Source: Volutella citrinella
Lineage: Eukaryota > Ascomycota > Sordariomycetes > Hypocreales > Nectriaceae
Direction: 5' to 3'
DNA length: 64,000 nucleotides
Assembly (NCBI GenBank): GCA_034401135.1
Contig: JAWZSP010000002.1
Location: 1,798,001-1,862,000, forward strand
The notes below the pieces were generated by a model that saw nothing but the letters and a program-made list of their open reading frames with translations, was not told the origin of the DNA and did not search any database. Position numbers and translations under genes: made by a program. Below, one piece after another: positions 1 through 9,739 of this stretch. Each line of letters starts with the position of its first letter. Position 1 is the stretch's first letter.

Positions 1-1057
1 CTGGGACCGCGTCAGATCTGCCACCCACCCATGTCGCATCGCTTGTCCACGGCTGCCACCAATTCGTCACTGGGAAAACGCCATCCTGTGCCCGGTGCTC
101 AACTGCAGATGCTTCGCGCCTCCAACCGGATCTTGCCTAAACAATCCGTCACCGCCCATGGATTAATTAATTCCCTCAACCCGTCAATGAGAAGCCGCTG
201 TCTTGTCACCCGCGGCTTCTTCCTGTCCCGGGCGGAAGCCACCAACTGCTAGCCACCATGTCCTATCGCGCCAACGCCTCTGTAATACGACTAAGTACTG
301 ATAATTGCTCCGTAAGGGTAGCTAGTAGTAATTAATCACTGTACTATGTAGTGATAGTTGCCGCGACCGCAGCATAACCCCTCAACCCAACAAAGGGCGT
401 CATGCCATCTCGTAAACCACAGGTTTCAGCGGCATCCTGAGACGCGATGCCCAACTTCCCGCCTGTCTTGCCCTCCACGTCCCTCTGTGTTGCGGAAAGC
501 TGACACCTCAGAAATGACCTTCCGGAACACCCTCGTTCGTGCAACGGCGACAGGGTTGCACTAGTTGCGACTGGCTGGCGCCGGCTTTTTGACTAGGGTT
601 GAATTGGATCTGCGCATGTGCGTGATAAACTGATCATGGCTGGGCGCTCTGACGAAACCCAGCAGACCGTGCATGCACCATAATGCAATAAACCCCCAGG
701 GGTAATAGTCCTAGAGGACCTGACAGCATTTCCTCCTCAGCCACAGAGGAATGCCTCCCCAAGGAACAATTCCATATTAGGACTTGCATTTACGAAAACC
801 ATGTGTGATCGCGACAAAGCATCGAAGCTCGTAGTTGTAATTTCTATATTTGACCTGAGGCCAATCCTACGTCTAATTTTGGGAGAATTACAAAGAGTTC
901 TAACCAGGTTGATCTCTTACATGTCATCATCTGATGCATTTGAAGGTGTAGGGTAACCATGAGTTCACATCGCGAAACTTGGCGTACAATCAGATCTTCA
1001 AGATCACCAACCCATGATAGTTTGTCAACGAGTTTGCTTGACTCGAGACAATTCATT
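1..1057. other. Intergenic region, no gene recognised
   Basis: Only short open frames without recognisable protein features occur here. An AT-richer patch near 270-360 holds a short inverted repeat (ATCACT at 335-340 and AGTGAT at 350-355). The right end is the 3' flank of SEN54, which is transcribed leftward. Confidence 0.6.
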
Positions 1058-2422
1058 TCAACGCCCTCGCCCACGTCCCCGTCCGCGGCCCCTACCCCGT
1101 CCGCCCCCACGGGAGCCCTTCTTCCCTCCCCGCGGGCCGCCTTTGTTGTCGAACCGCTCAAACAGCTTTTCCTCGCCAAACGCCCCTTCACCAAACCGCA
1201 TAAAGTTTACCAGCCCATGGTCCACAATAGCAACCAACACATTCCGATGCCCATGCTTGAGCCGTTGGTACATCTTTCCGGGTGTCTGGAGTGCTTCTGA
1301 CGGGGGCGCATATGGGGTCGAGGCCAGGAGTGCCTCTATCTGATCGAGGCTCGGCACGCATGAATCGTTGGCGTCCACAACGGCTATGCGAAAGTCCGGG
1401 GGCGGAGGATTCTTCTTGGAGAATGGCGCCCCGCCAGATTTCCACACATGAAAGAAGACGCGAAACGGCTTCCCGGCCGGGTCCGCGGTAGGCGGCGTCG
1501 GCCCTGGCTTGTGACGCGGAAGAAGGGCTAGGTTCTGATAGATTGGCCGGTAAGCCCTGTACAGCCCCGGCTGAACGAGAGGCCCGAACGGTTGCTGCCT
1601 GGTTGGCCCATCAGAGCCGAGGAAAGAAAAGAGCCACTGCCAGAGTGTCCGCGTTGGGGCGGGAAGAGGCCGTGCCGACTTGGTGTCCTCGGGGGCGCGT
1701 AGCACGTTGAAGCCTGCTCGCTTCAGGTGCGAAAAAACTTGCAGCTTAGGCAGAGAGATCTTGCCCCTCTCGCCATCGAGGCCGACGAACAGCGAATAAG
1801 CCGCCTCGAGACTTAATGGCAGGCCCGCCTCATAATCATCCATTCCGATATTGGGTTTCTCGCTGGCGCCTTGAGGAAAAAGCTCCTCAAGCTCTCGGTT
1901 GGGCCACCACAGGTCGACTGTGCCCCGCTCAACGAGATAGACTGCCTCCTCTGGCAACAGCCATAGTCGCCCGACGCCTGCACGGTCAACCTTGCCCGGG
2001 ATCGCTCTTCCAATGTCCTTTTGCCAGGTGCCTCGCTCATGCTCCATGACGACAACTCTGTCCTGCAGGAATAACCCTTCCTGCTCGCCTGTGTACTCGA
2101 ACTCTGCCCACCAGTCCGGGAAGCACCAGCCTCGAACCCATGACTCTTCGCGGTGTATCCTGGTATATGACAGAACATTCTCTAGGACCAGGCGACTGGC
2201 TTCCAGTAGGCCATCCTGTGCACGAGTGCCGTGTGACTCAAAATCTTTCTCGCCTTTTCGGATCGCTTGGCCGGACACCCCAGCTTTGTCGAACATGGAA
2301 AGGAATAGCTTGTAGTCGGGCGCATCTTCGTCCGCATCTTCAATACCATCGGCGCCTCCATTCTTGCTTGCTGAAGGCGTTGCGCCAGTGGCATTGGGGT
2401 TGTCGTCGTCGTCGAAAGACAT
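1058..2422 (-). CDS. SEN54: tRNA-splicing endonuclease subunit Sen54
   Basis: This is a single-exon gene of 454 residues. Sen54 is a structural subunit of the tRNA-splicing endonuclease (Sen2/Sen34 catalytic, Sen15/Sen54 structural), which removes introns from precursor tRNAs. The N-terminal Sen54 domain is visible around residues 65-170: a Trp-rich segment (SWVRGWCFPDWWAEFEY), then a conserved stretch with HERGTWQKDIGR and the LLPEEAVYLVERGTVDL helix. A C-terminal endonuclease-fold segment follows (FRVFFHVWKSGGAPFSKKNP, then DFRIAVVDAND). The last ~35 residues are an unusual Gly/Arg tail of RG dipeptides that could bind RNA. That role is inferred; the tail itself is seen directly. The ATG opens an acidic, low-complexity N-terminus (MSFDDDDNP). 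An intron-containing tRNA gene lies about 600 bp upstream. Confidence 0.9.
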   Translation of the reverse strand: MSFDDDDNPNATGATPSASKNGGADGIEDADEDAPDYKLFLSMFDKAGVSGQAIRKGEKDFESHGTRAQDGLLEASRLVLENVLSYTRIHREESWVRGWCFPDWWAEFEYTGEQEGLFLQDRVVVMEHERGTWQKDIGRAIPGKVDRAGVGRLWLLPEEAVYLVERGTVDLWWPNRELEELFPQGASEKPNIGMDDYEAGLPLSLEAAYSLFVGLDGERGKISLPKLQVFSHLKRAGFNVLRAPEDTKSARPLPAPTRTLWQWLFSFLGSDGPTRQQPFGPLVQPGLYRAYRPIYQNLALLPRHKPGPTPPTADPAGKPFRVFFHVWKSGGAPFSKKNPPPPDFRIAVVDANDSCVPSLDQIEALLASTPYAPPSEALQTPGKMYQRLKHGHRNVLVAIVDHGLVNFMRFGEGAFGEEKLFERFDNKGGPRGGKKGSRGGGRGRGRGRGRGRGR

Positions 2423-3023
2423 CTTGGTCGTCGCGTGTCACGGTGGCGACTGGGCCAGCGCAGTATAATTCCTCCGGGAGTGAGGCAAAGTCGAAATGAA
2501 CTCAGTGCATCTTTTTGGATTGGCTCTCGTCAATCCGGCGAGAAAATTGATCAGTTTACTCTGACTGATACGAATGAGAGCCTTGGGCATGACGTCGAAA
2601 CTTGCATGGGAGCCGCCCCACGACAACTTAGCTTACAGGTCACGTGCCGCGATCAAAGCCTCACAACTTTCATTGCTCTTTGGTTCTGCATATTTAGTCA
2701 TGGAGATCAAAGAGCTAAAGAATTTTATTGGGTCATATGAAAACTGGAAGAGTTGTCACTCGTTGACAACTTCGGGTTGGCTGAAGCTCTGGATGATCTT
2801 GATATGTCTTGACTACCTGCTTGCCTACCTAGAGAACAGGGATCCTGAGCAAGACCCACGAAAACTGGAGGTGTGCTTAGGGCCCTAGAGATCCTGATAT
2901 AGGCAAAAACATCAAAAACATGCCGGTGGGAAGTGCAGGACCACCTACGATCGGCAAGCTGTTTGACACTGTCTCCCGTACACTGTATGAATTCCATTAT
3001 CGAAGCTGAAATCATCGTTACTC
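2423..3023. other. Upstream region between SEN54 and tRNA-Leu
   Basis: No gene is seen here. It contains the SEN54 5' flank, including a TCACGTG site about 220 bp before the start codon. Confidence 0.5.
2640..2646. promoter_or_regulatory. TCACGTG E-box upstream of SEN54
   Basis: The 7-base word is seen directly, about 218 bp upstream of the SEN54 start. Such sites are bound by bHLH factors of the Cbf1/USF type in fungi. Two further copies with the fuller TCACGTGA form lie upstream of RPL31/RAX1 and of the GH16-fold gene. Function here is inference only. Confidence 0.35.
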
Positions 3024-3126
3024 GCTGGGATGGCCGAGTGGTTAAGGCGCTGTGTTTAGGTTTCGTTCTTGAAACTAAAACGATCCGCAGTGGGAAACCG
3101 CGCAGGTTCGAACCCTGCTTCCAGCA
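3024..3126 (+). tRNA. tRNA-Leu (anticodon UAG) with intron
   Basis: A class II tRNA folds from this segment. The acceptor stem GCTGGGA pairs with TTCCAGC. The D-arm contains GGCCGAGTGGTTAAGGC and doubles as the A box. The anticodon stem CTGTG (3050-3054) pairs with CGCAG (3086-3090). There is a long variable arm, and the T-arm is GCAGG-TTCGAAC-CCTGC (B box). The anticodon TAG is at 3057-3059. A 24-nt intron (3061-3084) follows position 37, the canonical site. The intron contains GAAACTAAA, which can pair with the anticodon region, as expected for an endonuclease substrate. The discriminator is A and no CCA is encoded. Leu(UAG) reads CUN codons. The identity rests on the anticodon placement, which the anticodon-intron pairing supports. 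Confidence 0.92.
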
Positions 3127-3133
3127 AAAGTTC

Positions 3134-3139
3134 TTTTTT
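3134..3139 (+). terminator. RNA polymerase III terminator of tRNA-Leu
   Basis: A run of six T residues starts 8 bases after the tRNA discriminator base. This fits the usual Pol III termination signal. Confidence 0.8.
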
Positions 3140-4162
3140 CCTCTTCTGGATGAAGGTCGATTTCCTTTTTGCTGAAGCTGGTTTGCTCTGATGTCATAAG
3201 AGATCTCACTGCTTACAGACGATAAAGGATGTCTGTTTTTGGCGTGGCTGCATGGGCTATTAGTTGTACTACGTGGTATTGATAGACTTCATGTTGCTTC
3301 TGAAGCGCGTCAAGCAAGGCAGTAGAGCTCGAGAAGCTTCGTGCAGCAGTGGGAAGTCCTTAAGATTTTGAGTCCTGTTGGGGTTTATATTTTTCGCCAA
3401 TATCCCATTGCAATAAGTAGCCCCTATGATACCTCACCACATATGGACGTCGTTACTCAAAGGATTGTTTACGAGCTAGTTTCACTACCTACTCACGTTT
3501 CATACCAGACCCGATATTGAATCTGCGGAGCATGTTGTTTCTCATAGTCAAGGTGTCAACGTGGGCCTGTGTGAGAGTGTATACTACTAGTAGCAGTTTA
3601 TGGCTTGTTTTGATACATTTAAAATCTACTAGAAGGCTGAAAGCCGTTTGGATGCATTTCGATATGTTCTCAGGGCCGTGTTTGAAGCCTGTGCCCCTTT
3701 GAAGCCTGCCATCGGCATGCAGCGAGCCCGGGATTTGTCATTCGCGCTGTCAAACAGCAAACATCGGCAGCAGCTCTCCTCGTGTGTGCACTTGCCTACT
3801 GCCTGTGCGCGCCCTTCTTTCCGGAACGCCGTGAAAAGTGACCCTGACACTTGACCCAAGTGTCATACCGCCGGCGCCTTCGCCAACCACCCCCAAAATG
3901 ATAACGCCTCCACTTCGGGTATAATCCTTACTCGGGCCCCTCTCGTTACCCCTCACGCGGGTCGATTTGTCGCGAGTCGCGTAGGATGCTGCTTCATCGC
4001 CCTGGATGGGCGGTAGCCTCTTGGAGGTGGATTTTCTCCGTTCCCAATCGTCGCGGCTGGCGCGCCATGCATCGCGGCGGATGAATATCATCGGCGATAA
4101 GCACGCGGTAGTGTCTTGTTGGCATCTCGGCAGATGCCCGTTATTGTATGGTATACCGTCCA
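3140..4162. other. Intergenic region, no gene recognised
   Basis: Open frames on both strands are short and show no family features. The right end is the 3' flank of the arrestin-like gene, which is transcribed leftward. Confidence 0.5.
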
Positions 4163-5511
4163 TCACTCGATGAATGGCTTTTTCTGGCCACCAACCATGC
4201 AGAGCCCAAGTGCTCGTAATGAATCTCGGTCGTTGGCCAATATGATGGTGCGGGCGGGAAGCATGGGATTATTTGGATCGACTAGGGAGGCGTCCTTGGC
4301 GGCTTGTTCAATAGCATCCATCTCCTCCTTGCAGCTCTGTTGGTCGATTGGGCAAATAACGATAGGTTGACGTAGGGACACGTCTCGCGCGCCACTTAGT
4401 TGAACCTGCTCGTGTTAGCGCGGAACGAGAATCGAAATAATATGGCACTGATGCTTACCTTAATATTGAGGTAGAACTCAATCTTGTATAGTGTTGAAGT
4501 GGTTGTGAAGGAGTCGACTTCATACATGGGAAAATGGGGTTTCCCTCGTTTGATAATCCCGTCGGGGTCTCGCAAGTCTTTTGAGGGGAAGCAAAGGCCG
4601 ACATTGGTTGCGTAGCCAGCTTCGGGCATCTTGGTCTTGACGACCTGGACCTGTTTCGATATCTTGTTCACCTTCTTGGTGGGTTCATCGCCTTCCGGGT
4701 TGTATGTGATTTCCTCCTCAATGGTGAGAGTGATTTTGTCGATGGTGACGCGCTTGGCCTTGTTCATCCAGTCGACGTTGGGTGATATTTTAATGTATAC
4801 AGTGATTGGGTCGCTCGGGCCGTAGCTCCAGCGGGGGAGATTGATGCCGAGGTGGACAATGTTGTCGTTGGTGACGAGTTTCGACTCGGGTTTATTGTAC
4901 ATGCCAAAGGTAGATAGGGTATCGTAACGTTGAAGGGGTATGGGGAAGCTCCATTTGTACTGGCTGCTGTGACCTTGTTGGACGGTGACGACAAGCTCGT
5001 AAAAGGTTTCTGCGGTTCGGCTCGGTAGCTGTAGGGAACCTGGAGGTATTCGCCGGTTCGTCTCTTCGCCGCCGCGGCCAAATGGGATGAACAGGACGAA
5101 AGGTAGATCCATGGATATCACCCTTTCTGCTTCCTTGCCGGAAGCGCAGCGGAAGAGAAGCAATTCCTTGCCGACAACATCCGTGGTTTCTCGTCGCGGG
5201 GTACCAAGGTGTCGCTTCGCGAGGCTATCGGCGTCGGGGTGGATGCTTTCGCGGCGCTGTAGGCATATTCGAACGAGGGATACGGGGACGGGCATGGAAT
5301 AGCCCTGTCCGGGGCGGATTTCGACCTTTCCTTCGATGCGCGGCTACGCGGGAGTGGATGTCAGCATCACGATAAACAGGCAGCGAGGGTTCAGTTTGGG
5401 TCCACACGTGCGACGTACCAGAGTCGCCGAAATGCCCGGGTAGCCGACGAGGAAGCTGCTATTGGGAGGGCCCGAGACCCTCACACTAGCGGGCGCCGAA
5501 ACGGCGGCCAT
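4163..5511 (-). CDS. Arrestin-fold domain protein
   Basis: Three exons (5511-5419, 5343-4459, 4405-4163) give 406 residues. Introns of 75 and 53 bp have GTACGT and GTAAGC donors; the second has a GCTAAC branch site. The protein reads as a fungal arrestin-like beta-sandwich. It opens with a short strand (VRVSGPPNSSFLVGYPGISA) and continues into IEGKVEIRPGQG. Typical arrestin segments follow, such as DLPFVLFIPFG, a Tyr-rich strand ending ETFYELVVTV, and DPITVYIKISP. A C-terminal-lobe strand pattern (ITLTIEEEITYNPEGDEP) comes next, and PIVICPIDQQSC closes the fold. Family members act as adaptors between membrane cargo and ubiquitin ligases, or in pH sensing. No PPxY motif is seen, so a Rsp5-adaptor role is unproven. 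It is much shorter than PalF/Rim8. The start is the first ATG that keeps the fold; longer upstream frames look like leader sequence. Confidence 0.8.
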
Positions 5512-6010
5512 GATGCTATCACGCCGTGAGCAGGCAGAGCTGGGTGGCGATTCGAGCGGTGTTGATGAGGTGGTGGGGGACGGGCAGCAGAGGACGGCAT
5601 AGACGGCCGGCGGGCGGTTCGGCGGAGGCGCGGGGCGCACCGTGGGTTGGGCGAGGAGCTAGGTAGGTAGGAGTCCAGAGGGGCCGAGCAGGCGACGCAG
5701 CTGTCATGAATGCGAGGCCAAGCTCTGAGTATCGCGGGGAGCGCTGGGGCGGACTGGCCGTGAGCAACTGGATGATGGGCTCGTGGCTGACGACGGCTGC
5801 GGACCAGGGTGGGGTTCTCAAATGGCGGGCGCGAGAGTCGTTGGAGCCCGGAGCAGGATGGTTGGCGACCGCATTACAGAGCGGGCAAGCGCCGGAGAGT
5901 AGCAGAATCGTCGTCGCGGAGAGGCAGGCGAGGCAGTGGGAGGATAAGAGAGGTGGGAGGCGACGAGGCGGCACAAGGCAGGTGAGTGAGTGAGCCAGGC
6001 GAGCAGTGGA

Positions 6011-6028
6011 TGGTGGTGGTGGTGGTGG
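6011..6028. repeat. (TGG)6 microsatellite
   Basis: Six consecutive TGG units are seen in the gene-poor region upstream of the arrestin-like gene. Confidence 0.85.
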
Positions 6029-7720
6029 AGATCGCAGGAAGCGGGATGTAGCAGAGGTGTGAGCGTCGTCGAGCGGCTGTTCCTACTGGGCTCCGGCGGG
6101 TGTGGGAGCCGCTACGGGGGCAGGGAGGGGGCCTGGTCTTCAGTGGGTTGGCTGGGGGTTTGGCACTGAGGACCTGGCGACAGTGGAGTGGAGGTGTTTG
6201 TTGTTTGGGACTTTAGGTTGAGAATGGTGCACCGGGAAACAAACCACGGCCAATCTGGGGGGCGCTTAGTTACGTCCTGGTGACTTCAGCCGGAGGGAGG
6301 GAGTGTCTGACAGTCCAACACATAAGGTTGGCAGCTTATTAGCAGCCCAGCAGCGAAGCAAGAGCGCCGATTGATTACCATAACAGCCCAGAGGTCAGGT
6401 AGGGCACCGCATGGCACCGCATAGCGCACGCGCGGCACGCCTGAATAAGGTAGAGTGGGCGCCTGTGAGATTCACAGTGGAGTGGCTGACAATGACGCCT
6501 CCAAAGGTGCCTTAAATCGGCAGAGCCCCCCTCCGGATAGGTTGTCGGTGGCGCTAACGACCTGGAACCAACAATCAACGGGCTGCGCAGCGCAAAGCGG
6601 CCATTTCAACATTGATACTGCCTGTAAACCTAAACTACGCCTCTGGGAAGAACGCATGGCCTAGTCGAATGGAACTGGAGACACTGGGTTGTCTGGTGGG
6701 GCGGTCGGCGCATCATGACCATAGTGGCAGTAACAGTTGTCAAGCTCCAGTTTTGTGATGCTGCACAGTAATACTGGACGCTTGGCTGCAGAGATCCATG
6801 GGTGGGTGCCTTCCATTGCAGTGTTAGCGGTCTACAGCAACAAGTAGCGGCTGGGGCAACAGCAGAGCAGCGGTTCGCCCCATTGCCCCCAGAACCCTGA
6901 GCTGAACCTGCGGCATTGATGATGGCTGGCTGTACGTCTGCACTGCGTGGACTAACAATGGGCCCGGGGTTCTGGTCAGGTAGTCTGTGGACTCTTCACC
7001 GATGACGGACCCTCCCTCACCTCACCTCTTGCCGGTGGTGCCATGGCTTGCGAGTTGACGAGTGGACAGAGGCACGGCGGAACTGCAATTGGCTGCTGGA
7101 TGATGGCTGCTAGTATTTGGCTCAGTGGCCAACACACAGCAGAACTGCAGTGAGCGAGCTGAGCCCAAAGCTGACGCTGATCAACGCCCCTCAGAGCCCA
7201 GCCGGGCTCCATGTCATCCTGCTGCAGGCACTGAAGGGGAGCAGCTGGAGCCGCTCTGTGTGGCTGCCCACAGAAGTTGGGCGAGAGGGCCAACATGCGC
7301 AGCAAATGGCCAGAAGCAAACACAGCACACCATGGGCGGCCCAGGTCCGGGTCCGTCCGACGGCGGGCCTATGGGCATCCCTCTTGCTCTATTACATGTC
7401 CATGGCATGGGTCACATCGGCCGCCGTTGGGGAGAGAGGAGGAGGGAGCTGCGCCTGAAGCTGAGCGAGTGAAGCTGACGAGCGAGCATCCATCTCGCGA
7501 CTCGGACGGCACACGCGCGCGCGCAACACTGACTGATGAGTGATGCTGCTCTCGCAGTTGGGGCCCGCTGCCCGCATCCCGGCTGTGCTGTCTACGACCA
7601 GCGGCATCTCAATGCCTTCTGCAGTAGTCCGTAGTCCGTGCAAGTGACATCCCAGCCGCAGATGCAGCTGAAGATGCGCCCCGTGAACTTGAGCATCGCA
7701 GCAGCCACTGCGGTCCATGT

Positions 7721-7753
7721 AACTACTCAACTAGTAATGAATTAGTAGTAGTT
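7721..7753. repeat. Short inverted repeat AACTACT/AGTAGTT
   Basis: AACTACT at 7721-7727 is matched by its reverse complement at 7747-7753. The 19-nt AT-rich spacer also contains CTAGTAAT. It resembles short palindromes at 335-355, 36005-36019 and 39505-39533. Confidence 0.6.
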
Positions 7754-9739
7754 CAAGGGCGCCATCTGGTAAAGCGGTAACGGCACCATCTTCGCCTGTC
7801 CCTGACTAAGCCGCCGTAGAGTGTCTGCCCTGGTCTTGCCGGGATCCCATTTGACCATGTTCGGTGCCTGTGTTAAAATCTGACCTACCTGCTGGGCTGC
7901 TTGCTAACCTTGCCTGGACCTCGTCCCAAGCCGCAGGGTCCCCCCGCCTGGCCGCGCGGGTTTCCCGCAAAGCGCCCCCAAGATGGACTGCCCTGGCGGC
8001 TGGTCGTTGGCTGGCCCCGTAAGGCGTTTTTTGGCCGCTGGCTCTCCCAGGCTAGGCTGACAGCCATGTCGTCCAGCATAATATGTCACAGTCACCACCA
8101 GACCTCGTGTGCACACCCACGAGTTGAGTCGAGTCACAATTGTGAAGAGTTTGCTCGCTGGCGAGGCCAATGGGAGCGAGCGGTAACCACAGGGGCCTGG
8201 AGGGAACACATGGTTGTGTGCCAGACCCTGGCGTCTTTCTTGCCTCTGCCGTGGACCCTGAGTGTGCGATACCTCGAGTGTCGATATCCGTGTCCCTCAT
8301 ACTATCATCCTTACCTCTGTGTGACGAGTCCCACAAGTAAATAATTATGCGTGCGTTGATACTGTAGATGGCATCGTGGCAGCGTCCTCGGCATACGTGC
8401 ACCTGGCATCGTGCACCATCGGCAGCGCCGAAAGAAACATCGACATTCACAGCTTGCTACATATTGGCAAGGGTCCTTCTCCAGGGTACACCCTCGTCAG
8501 GCTCGCCCCCATGCTGATCGCCAAGCGTCGGGGGCCAGTTGCCGTTGCTTCGTCGTCGCATCACCACCTGAATTCAGAATCAACCACTGGAGATGCATCA
8601 GCCGCAGTACCGCTTACCACTGCTGCACCGTTCCCCTACTGCTCCACTGCCACCAGCCGGCTGTTGACCGCCCAGGGCCGTGTGGCTCCACCTGCCGCAC
8701 CTGGATTATCCACACTCCCGCCGTCCAGCCGGCCCGGCTGATCGGCTTCACCAGCCACCGATTCGGCCCCAGCTCGTAGGATCCGCGTCAGCCGGCTCAA
8801 GACGTCGACGCCGGATGGTGGGTCGGCGCACTGTGGCCCCCTATGCCACTCCTACCGCCGGTGGGCATTTCAACATAACTCTAGTTGCTTGAAGGGTTGA
8901 CGCTCTGGTTCGATTGATTCGATCTAGTCTTTGAAAGACAGTAAGAGTCCTCCCGAATGATCGAGAAGTTTCGTACAGCACCGGCATGTTTTAGTCGCAT
9001 TTGCCAAGACGATCGCTTTCCTCTTGGCCTTCTGAAGTTGACGTTCAATGGATGACAAGTCAAGCGCTACCTCTCTCCGTCACTGGGTTCCTTTGACATA
9101 AACAATCGGATTGCTTTGGAGAGTCTCCCCATGAACCGGATTGCTCTTCGGAATGCTGGCACGGGAGCATGCCTTGCATATCTTGTGAGAGCTGGTCTTG
9201 GAAGCAGGCGGCATGAGGTACGATTTTCTACACAGCAAGCATGTAATAGCCGGGACTGTTAGTAGCGTTGAACCTGCCAACCCCCAAAGCCCGCAGAATA
9301 ATGCCAAATCCAGCTTGAAACTCTTCTTATTGCGACCTTGGGGGCTCTTAGAAACAGTACGATTCACCTCGTGGCATCAATTGTCTCAAGACCTTCAATT
9401 CTAGGTGGACTAGAACTTGCGAATAGGGTAGTAAACAGCCGGATGTCACTATTTGTTTCCATTCTGTCTTGGCACCGAACATTTTGCTACCAAGTTTGTG
9501 GCCGGAGGCCAACATTTGCTGCCGTGCGTCTGCGGGAGCACCCACACGAGCCCGTTTGAATCTGATAAACAACCTTGGTGATGGATTGAAGACAGCAGCC
9601 TGTGCTGTTGACATTCCTTTCTTTTCCCTAGTATATTATTCCCACGGCTGCCGCACTACTTACGTAGCTCATCTTTGATACACCCACTGCTCTTTTCAAT
9701 CTTAGCAGTTCTATTTTGTCTACTGATAAAACCGAAGTG

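Larger units (their letters stand above)
5512..9739. other. Gene-poor 4.2-kb intergenic region
   Basis: No recognisable coding region, RNA gene or transposon was found. Open frames up to about 150 residues are low-complexity readings of GC-rich DNA, for example the minus-strand frame at 5519-5974 in the arrestin-gene leader. There is a TGG-type microsatellite near 6011-6028 and a short palindrome at 7721-7753. The length may hold regulatory DNA or non-coding transcripts. Confidence 0.5.

Noticed and set aside
5519..5974. 151-residue minus-strand frame upstream of the arrestin-like gene
   Set aside because: Pro/Ala/Ser low complexity and position in the leader suggest non-coding sequence.
8905..8925. 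Possible second tRNA B box (GGTTCGATT)
   Set aside because: No matching T-stem, acceptor stem or A box around it.
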